Made by a program: the position numbers and the translations under genes
Assembly (NCBI GenBank): GCA_014729455.1
Contig: WJJW01000183.1
Span: 1-9,770, forward strand
Length of the DNA: 9,770 nt
Origin: Candidatus Eiseniibacteriota bacterium
Lineage (GTDB): Bacteria > Eisenbacteria > RBG-16-71-46 > CAIMUX01 > VGJL01
Direction: 5' to 3'
Notes under the pieces: model-generated
What the model was told of the DNA's origin: nothing
The model's input: only the letters and a program-made list of their open reading frames with translations
The model's database searches: none
Shown here: positions 4,990-9,770 of the stretch, one piece after another
How the letters are laid out: every line of letters begins with the position of its first letter
Numbering within the stretch: the stretch's first letter is position 1

Positions 4990-7572
4990 ATGAAATCGAT
5001 GCTCGTCGCGCTCGCTCTGCTTTCCTCCTCGCTCGCCTTCGCCTCCACGCCGTCCCTCGATCCGACGGGGCAGCCCTTCTTCGAGGTCGAGACCGTCGAA
5101 CGCGGCATGACGTTCGGGGATCTCGCCGGCCGATCGGGCCGCGACTACGGCGCGACCGATCTCGATCCCGGCCTGGACCCCGAAGGGGACTACCTCGGCA
5201 CGGTCGCGTTCACCAACGACGGCGACCGTGTGCTCTGCACGAACACCGCGACCGACAACGTCACGGTGTTCGACGCGCAGACGCGTCAGGTCCTCACGAA
5301 CGTCGACGTCGGTCGCTATCCGCACGGGATCGGGATCACCGACGAGTACGCGATCATCGCCTGCGCGTTCTCCGACGAGGTCTGGGTGATCGACCTCGAC
5401 GACTACGCGGTGGCCGCCGTCGTCCCGACGGGGGAGCAGCCCTGGGTCGTCCGGACCGATCCGACCGGGCGGTACGCCTACGTCTCCTGCGACATCGAGA
5501 ACACGTGCGAGAAGATCGACCTGACGTCGATGAGCACCGTCCTGGTGATCCCCGATTTCCCGGTGTTCCTGTTGAGCTTCGGCTTCACCAGCGAGAACGG
5601 CCGGAACTACGTCCGCTTCACGAACTTCGAGCTCGTCAACGGAGGATCGGAGATCCTCGTCGGCGATTGGGATGGTTCGGCCCGGTTCTACGACACGACG
5701 ACCGGCGCCCTGACCCACACGATCGGTGGGATCCCCGACTGCGTGGCGGTCGCCCTCTCCGGCGACGCGACGACGGCGGTCGTCTCGAGCGCGACGAGCC
5801 CGATGGCGGTCCATCGGATCGACCTGGCGGGGCACGCGCTCGCCAACAGCGTGACGATCTCGGGGAAGACCTTCTCCATCAACTACATCGCGGGAGTCGA
5901 TCCGACCGGCGCGAAGGCGTTCGTCAGCGTGAGCGGCAATCAGAGCGCGTTCGTCCGGTTCGCCACCTCCGACTACACGCTCCTCTCGAGCACCTATACG
6001 CCGTTCTGGATCGGCACCTCGCCCGACCACACGCTCGCCGTCGGCGGCCAGTACCGGTACTCGATCCTCGACTTCGCCAGCGAGACGCTGGTCGGCCAGC
6101 ACCAGGGCAACGCGCAGTACCTCGGGGCCGTTTCGCCAGTGGAGAATCGGACCGCCTCGATCTCCCCGATGCTCCACGAGGGGGTCTACTTCTACGAATT
6201 CCCGACCGGTCCGCCTTCCTATCTCGGGACCACGAACAGCGGTCTCGATCCCGAAGGGGACGCGCCGCGTCGGGTGGCGATCACGCCCGACGGGTCGAAG
6301 GCGGTGATCACGAACGTCCTCTCCGACAACGCGACGATCCTCGATCTGTCGACCTACGAGATCGAGACGTTCCTCCACATCGGGGATCGGGTCCAGGACG
6401 TCGCGATCACCTCCGACTCGCGCTGGGCGGTGGTGTGCGGCTTCGAGACGCACTCGGTGAAGATCGTCGATCTCGATGCGAACGCGGTCGTGGCGGACGT
6501 GCCCTGCGGGTTGCGGGCCGGGGTGGTGGCGCTCTCCCCGGATGACGCCTACGCCTACGTCGGGAACATCCAGGGGAACACGGTCTCCGTCGTCGAACTC
6601 GACGGCGCCGCCAGCCAGAACGTCGGAACGATCCCGTGCGGCGTGATCGGTGTCTCCTGGGCCGCCTACGGCGTCTCGAGCGACGTGGAGATGAGCCCGA
6701 CCGGCGAGTACGTCCTGGTGGCGGCGAGCTTCGACGATCAGGTGAAGGTGATCGACACGGCGACGAACACGGTCGTGGCGACGTTGGACGTGGGCAACTT
6801 CCCGCTCCAGATCGCCTTCGAGGCGACCGGCGAGTACGCGATGGTCACCAACTACCAGCACGGCTCGGTCAGCATCCTGCACGTCGACGGAGCCTCTTCC
6901 TCCGTCGTCGGCACCTACGCGCGGGGCGGAGGTCCCCTGCGGCTCGCCTACGATCCGATCCACGACGAGATGGGGGTCTGCAACTACTCCAGTCAGACGC
7001 TCGTCCGCCTGGATCCGCGCACCGGCGCGCTCCTGGGGACGACCAGCTTTGCGGCGTACGGGCCTCCGCTCCAGGTCCGCTACGACGAGAACGGCGAAGC
7101 GATCGTGCTCACGGGATCGGGGAGCAGCGACCCGCATCTCCACCGCGGGGGCGACGCGATCCCGCTGCCGGCGGCGCCATCGTACTTCGATTACGTTCCG
7201 CTGACCGGTCGGTCGGTGACGGTGATGCCCGGTCCGGACTGGGCGACGCTCGCGGTTCTCGAGGCGGCGGGGATCGAGGAGGCGATCCCGGTGCCGGTGG
7301 TCGGCGCGCTCGAGATCCCGTGGCCGCACCCGGTGACGGGGGAGACGCGGATCGGGTTCCGACTGCCGCGCGCGGGGGAGGCGACGATCGATCTGCTCGA
7401 CGCCGCCGGGCGCCGGGTGGAGCGGATCCGGGCCGGATTCCGCGGGGCCGGGGAGCACGCGGTGGTCTGGAACGGGTCCGGCCTGGTCTCCGGGGTCTAC
7501 TTCGCGGTCCTTCGGATCGACGGGTCCCCGCTGGAGACCCGGAAGGTCCAGGTGATCGGCGGGTCGCGGTAG
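4990..7572 (+). CDS. Secreted YVTN-type double beta-propeller protein with FlgD/T9SS-like C-terminal domain
   Basis: The protein has 860 residues. Residues 1-19 form a signal peptide (MKSMLVALALLSSSLAFAS). Residues about 61-770 are a chain of YVTN/40-residue beta-propeller repeats with typical units such as VLCTNTATDNVTVFDAQTRQ, YVGNIQGNTVSVVELDG and DDQVKVIDTATNTVVATLDVG. The repeats fall into two halves, each opening with GLDPEGD (residues 61 and 418, 357 residues apart), implying two propellers from one duplication. Residues about 773-860 are a beta-sandwich of the FlgD-Ig/secretion-tail type: PWPHPVTGETRIGFRLPRAG, then DLLDAAGRRVERI, then WNGSGLVSGVYFAVL. Such tails direct or anchor exported proteins in FCB-type bacteria, so the protein probably acts at the cell surface or outside. 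Ligand or activity is not evident; these propellers usually serve binding. The ATG at 4990 follows GGGAGG by five bases and begins the signal peptide; the open frame further upstream overlaps other genes and is not coding. Confidence 0.9.
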   Translation: MKSMLVALALLSSSLAFASTPSLDPTGQPFFEVETVERGMTFGDLAGRSGRDYGATDLDPGLDPEGDYLGTVAFTNDGDRVLCTNTATDNVTVFDAQTRQVLTNVDVGRYPHGIGITDEYAIIACAFSDEVWVIDLDDYAVAAVVPTGEQPWVVRTDPTGRYAYVSCDIENTCEKIDLTSMSTVLVIPDFPVFLLSFGFTSENGRNYVRFTNFELVNGGSEILVGDWDGSARFYDTTTGALTHTIGGIPDCVAVALSGDATTAVVSSATSPMAVHRIDLAGHALANSVTISGKTFSINYIAGVDPTGAKAFVSVSGNQSAFVRFATSDYTLLSSTYTPFWIGTSPDHTLAVGGQYRYSILDFASETLVGQHQGNAQYLGAVSPVENRTASISPMLHEGVYFYEFPTGPPSYLGTTNSGLDPEGDAPRRVAITPDGSKAVITNVLSDNATILDLSTYEIETFLHIGDRVQDVAITSDSRWAVVCGFETHSVKIVDLDANAVVADVPCGLRAGVVALSPDDAYAYVGNIQGNTVSVVELDGAASQNVGTIPCGVIGVSWAAYGVSSDVEMSPTGEYVLVAASFDDQVKVIDTATNTVVATLDVGNFPLQIAFEATGEYAMVTNYQHGSVSILHVDGASSSVVGTYARGGGPLRLAYDPIHDEMGVCNYSSQTLVRLDPRTGALLGTTSFAAYGPPLQVRYDENGEAIVLTGSGSSDPHLHRGGDAIPLPAAPSYFDYVPLTGRSVTVMPGPDWATLAVLEAAGIEEAIPVPVVGALEIPWPHPVTGETRIGFRLPRAGEATIDLLDAAGRRVERIRAGFRGAGEHAVVWNGSGLVSGVYFAVLRIDGSPLETRKVQVIGGSR

Positions 7573-7583
7573 ACGGCGATTCG

Positions 7584-7607
7584 CGGACGCCCTCGCGCGG
7601 CGTTCCG
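7584..7607. terminator. Hairpin between convergent genes, possible bidirectional terminator
   Basis: In the 43-bp gap between two convergent stops, CGGACGCC (7584-7591) pairs with GGCGTTCCG (7599-7607) across a 7-nt loop with one bulged T, giving an 8-bp GC-rich stem. The position suits a shared terminator for the propeller gene and the heme A synthase gene. There is no T-run on either side, so if it terminates it does so weakly, with help, or by stabilising 3' ends. Confidence 0.4.
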
Positions 7608-7615
7608 GCGGGCAC

Positions 7616-8923
7616 TCAATCCGCCGGGGCGATCTCTCGCCGGGTCCAGAGGACGAGCATCGTCGCCAGGGCGAGCAGGGCCGCTCCCATCGCCTGGTGC
7701 GCGGTCCGCAGCAGGATCGAGATCGTCGGGATCGCGGCGGCTTCCTGCTCCAGGCCGCGGCCGATCAGGGCGCCGATGCCGAGGGCGACCTGGAGGACGA
7801 CGGCGAACACCAGCCCCTTCCCGACCGTCCGGAGAGCCGGCCGGTCGGGATAGAGCCCCCACGCGCGGAGCCCCGCCGCCAGGCCGATCAGGAAGACCAG
7901 GACCGCCATCGTGATGTGGACGAGCAATCCCCCGAGGAAGTGCCGCTGGATCGCCCCCAGGATGAGCTGGATCAGAAGGACCGCGACCAGCAGGACCGAG
8001 ACCGAGCGGTCCGTCGACGCCGCGGTTCTCTCGGCCGGCGGCTCCGCCCCGACCCACGCGCTCGAGGTGAAGACCGCGATCGCCACGAGCATCGCGAAGA
8101 AGAGCTGGGCGAGCACCCCGTGGACGACCGCCAGCGCGAGGTTCGGACTCATCGCGTCGGGAGACTGGCTCAAGGTGAACGTCCCGGTCACCCGCAGGCC
8201 CCCGAGCAGCCCCTGGATCACCACGGTGACGAACGCGATCAGGGCCAGCCGGCGCAGCCACACCCGGGGATCGGCGCGGTGCAGGTGGAGGACGAGGACC
8301 AGGGTGGTCAGCCCGACCAGCGAACCGAAGAGGCGGTGGGCGTGCTCGTAGTAGATCCCCCCGGTCATCCGGGAGAGCGGGTACAGGAACATGTTGTACC
8401 CGAACGAGTTCGGCCAGTCGACGACGGCGAGGCCGGCGCGGTGGCTGGTGACCAGGCCACCGACGATGAGCAGCAGGAAGGTGGCGGCGAGATCGACCCG
8501 GACGAACCAGGAGGTCCAGTTGACTCGTGGGACGGGACGGCCCGCCGCGCCGAGCGCCGCTCCTCCCGCCCCGGCGAGCATGGCGACGAGCAACGAACCG
8601 GGGATCCACCAGAGCGCCGAGGGGACGATCCGGTTCGGCTGGTCCTGCGCGGTGAGCAGGCTTCCGAGGATCAGCAGGTTGAGGACCGCGGCCAGCGCGC
8701 CGGTCATCATCCCGGCCTTCCATCCCCGTCCGGTGAGTCGTCCCGCGAGGAATCCGCCCGTGAACAGGACGCCGACGAGGAGGAGCAGGAGCAGCCAGCT
8801 CGGCACCCACGCCGGGGGCATCCGGCTGACGTAGCCGATCGCCCACATCGCGACCGACGTTCCGAAACCGAGAACCAGGATCTCCGTGCGCTGCGGCACG
8901 GATCCACGCGGGATCGCTTCCAT
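7616..8923 (-). CDS. ctaA: Heme A synthase (COX15/CtaA family) with extra N-terminal membrane domain
   Basis: This 435-residue inner-membrane enzyme oxidises the C8 methyl of heme O to a formyl group, giving heme A for aa3-type cytochrome oxidases. The COX15/CtaA core occupies about residues 142-430. It contains GGLVTSHRAGLAVVDWPNSFG (helix 1 and loop), YYEHAHRLFGSLVGL (H194 and H196), QGLLGGLRV, VVHGVLAQLFFA (H268), QRHFLGGLLVHITMAV (H328, H336) and LLRTAHQAMGAALLA (H409). These supply the conserved heme-ligand histidines in two pseudo-symmetric four-helix bundles. Residues about 14-128 are an additional set of four hydrophobic helices not present in the usual protein of about 300-350 residues. 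The ATG at 8923 has AGGAGG ten bases upstream; the frame is open further but that stretch overlaps ctaB and lacks membrane character. The gene is divergent from ctaB across 76 bp, which fits its function. Confidence 0.92.
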   Translation of the reverse strand: MEAIPRGSVPQRTEILVLGFGTSVAMWAIGYVSRMPPAWVPSWLLLLLLVGVLFTGGFLAGRLTGRGWKAGMMTGALAAVLNLLILGSLLTAQDQPNRIVPSALWWIPGSLLVAMLAGAGGAALGAAGRPVPRVNWTSWFVRVDLAATFLLLIVGGLVTSHRAGLAVVDWPNSFGYNMFLYPLSRMTGGIYYEHAHRLFGSLVGLTTLVLVLHLHRADPRVWLRRLALIAFVTVVIQGLLGGLRVTGTFTLSQSPDAMSPNLALAVVHGVLAQLFFAMLVAIAVFTSSAWVGAEPPAERTAASTDRSVSVLLVAVLLIQLILGAIQRHFLGGLLVHITMAVLVFLIGLAAGLRAWGLYPDRPALRTVGKGLVFAVVLQVALGIGALIGRGLEQEAAAIPTISILLRTAHQAMGAALLALATMLVLWTRREIAPAD

Positions 8924-8999
8924 GGGCGGCCTTCCTCCTCTTCCTCCCGGCCCACCCTCGCGGGCGGAGCGGTTGCCGGGAGCGAGCCTGTTCCGTACC
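8924..8999. promoter_or_regulatory. Divergent ctaA/ctaB promoter region
   Basis: These 76 bp separate the starts of two consecutive enzymes of heme A synthesis, so shared control (oxygen or heme status) would be natural. Rightward, TTGCCG (8973-8978) and TACCAT (8996-9001) have 17-bp spacing and four of six matches each. If used, transcription would begin after the ATG at 9000 and translation would have to start at ATG 9015. AGGAGG for ctaA lies at 8939-8934. I see no recognisable operator. Confidence 0.35.
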
Positions 9000-9770
9000 A
9001 TGAGACGGTTCATGGATCGTTTGCGCAACCATCGATTCGACCCGGTCGACCGGACCGCGGGGCGGGACGGCGCGGTCGCCGCGCGCGCCCCGGGCCGGGT
9101 CGCCCTGTACCTCGAGCTCGGCAAGGCGAAGCTGAGCGGCTTCGTCGTCGCCACCGCGCTCGTCGGAAGCCTCGTCGCCTCGGGCGGGCGGGTCGATCCC
9201 GTCCTGCTTCTCGCGCTCCTGACCGGCACCGCGCTCGCCTCCTCCGGCTCGCTGGCGCTGAACCAGTGGATGGAGCGCGCGCGGGACGGGCGAATGCGCA
9301 GGACCGGCGGTCGTCCGCTCCCCGCCGGGCTGATCCCATCGCGGGAGGCGCTCGTCGTCTCGCTCGTCTCGATGGCGCTCGGGATCTCGCTGCTCGCCGT
9401 CGCGGTCAACGGGCTGACCGCCGTTCTCGCCCTCGTGATCATCCTCGTCTACGCGCTTCTCTACACGCCGATGAAGCCGCGCAGCCCGGCCTGCACGCTG
9501 GTCGGGGCGATCTGCGGGGCGATCCCGCCGATGATGGGCTGGACCGCCGTGACCGGCAGGATCGAAGGGGGCGCCTGGATCCTCGGGGCGGTCCTCTTCG
9601 TCTGGCAGATCCCCCACTTCCTCGCCCTCGCCTGGATGTACCGGGAGGATTACGAGCGTGGCGGATTCCGGATGCTGCCGGTCGTGGACGCGACGGGCCG
9701 CGTCACGTCCGGCCTGGTGGTCCTCTACACGCTCGCCCTCCTGCCGATCGGAGTCGCCGCGACCCTGACC
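9000..9770 (+). CDS. ctaB: Protoheme IX farnesyltransferase (heme O synthase), partial
   Basis: The first 257 residues are present and the gene runs off the right edge; full-length enzymes have about 280-320. The enzyme is a UbiA-type prenyltransferase that adds farnesyl diphosphate to heme B to make heme O, the substrate of the neighbouring CtaA. Evidence is the first aspartate-rich site NQWMERARDGRMRRTGGRP (residues 88-106; N88, E92, D96, M99, RT, RP), then LYTPMKP (154-160), then PPMMGW (176-181), and WQIPHFLALAWMYREDYERG (202-221). The polar pattern N-xxx-E-xxx-D and the opening YLELGKAKLSGFVV look like the mitochondrial COX10 branch more than the NxxxDxxxD and TKPR forms of proteobacteria. 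About 35 charged residues precede the core. ATG 9000 has only a distant weak ribosome site; ATG 9015 is an alternative start. Confidence 0.95.
   Translation, partial: MRRFMDRLRNHRFDPVDRTAGRDGAVAARAPGRVALYLELGKAKLSGFVVATALVGSLVASGGRVDPVLLLALLTGTALASSGSLALNQWMERARDGRMRRTGGRPLPAGLIPSREALVVSLVSMALGISLLAVAVNGLTAVLALVIILVYALLYTPMKPRSPACTLVGAICGAIPPMMGWTAVTGRIEGGAWILGAVLFVWQIPHFLALAWMYREDYERGGFRMLPVVDATGRVTSGLVVLYTLALLPIGVAATLT

Noticed and set aside
4864..7458. Leftward open frame of 864 codons opposite the propeller gene
   Set aside because: It mirrors the propeller gene codon by codon, giving a low-complexity Arg/Asp/Val/His-rich translation without signal or domain, whereas the plus strand has clear repeats, signal peptide and ribosome site.
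7497..9617. Leftward open frame of 706 codons across ctaA and ctaB
   Set aside because: It runs in a different frame from ctaA and antisense to ctaB; its translation is highly charged and lacks the membrane helices and motifs found in the true frames.
1..9770. Mobile element, phage, CRISPR array, tRNA or rRNA
   Set aside because: I found no transposase or integrase motifs, no regularly spaced direct repeats, no terminal inverted repeats and no tRNA-like cloverleaf. Composition is even throughout.

Overview
The window is high-GC bacterial chromosome with very dense coding, strongly G/C-ending codons and no tRNA, rRNA, CRISPR array or insertion sequence that I can see. Two features suggest an uncultured lineage of the FCB type (Eisenbacteria-, Latescibacterota- or Gemmatimonadota-like). 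One is a secreted YVTN beta-propeller protein ending in a FlgD/T9SS-type beta-sandwich tail. The other is a fibronectin III protein fused to what I recognise from memory as a DUF6754 domain. The cytochrome oxidase assembly genes ctaA and ctaB show an organism that makes heme A and respires aerobically at least part of the time. The taxonomic placement is inference.

Layout, left to right. (1) Positions 1-2091 hold a leftward group: a HAD-IB phosphatase, a secreted FN3 and membrane protein with a DUF6754-like domain, and the start of a small membrane protein 9 nt behind it that runs off the left edge. (2) Diverging rightwards from about 2190 is a 35-residue hydrophobic small ORF that overlaps a GT-C (GT39/ArnT-like) membrane glycosyltransferase, 2270-3973. 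(3) The end of the glycosyltransferase overlaps by 34 bp the end of a leftward ParB-fold gene resembling the free-serine kinases SbnI and SerK (3940-4824). (4) Diverging from that is the 860-residue secreted double-propeller protein (4990-7572). (5) Converging on it is a heme A synthase with an unusual extra N-terminal membrane domain (7616-8923). Diverging from the synthase across 76 bp is the heme O synthase ctaB, cut by the right edge.

Functional links. CtaB farnesylates heme B to heme O and CtaA oxidises heme O to heme A, so the divergent pair is a complete heme A pathway for an aa3-type oxidase whose structural genes probably lie beyond the right edge. The FN3-DUF6754 gene and the following membrane gene look like a co-transcribed pair of unknown function. 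The glycosyltransferase, kinase-like protein and propeller protein show no obvious shared pathway. No gene-free stretch exceeds 300 bases; the longest is the 165-bp divergent spacer at 4825-4989.

I see no clear new defence or mobile system. The best leads for novelty are the FN3/DUF6754 membrane pair, the SerK/SbnI-like gene outside any siderophore context, and the four-helix extension on the heme A synthase.
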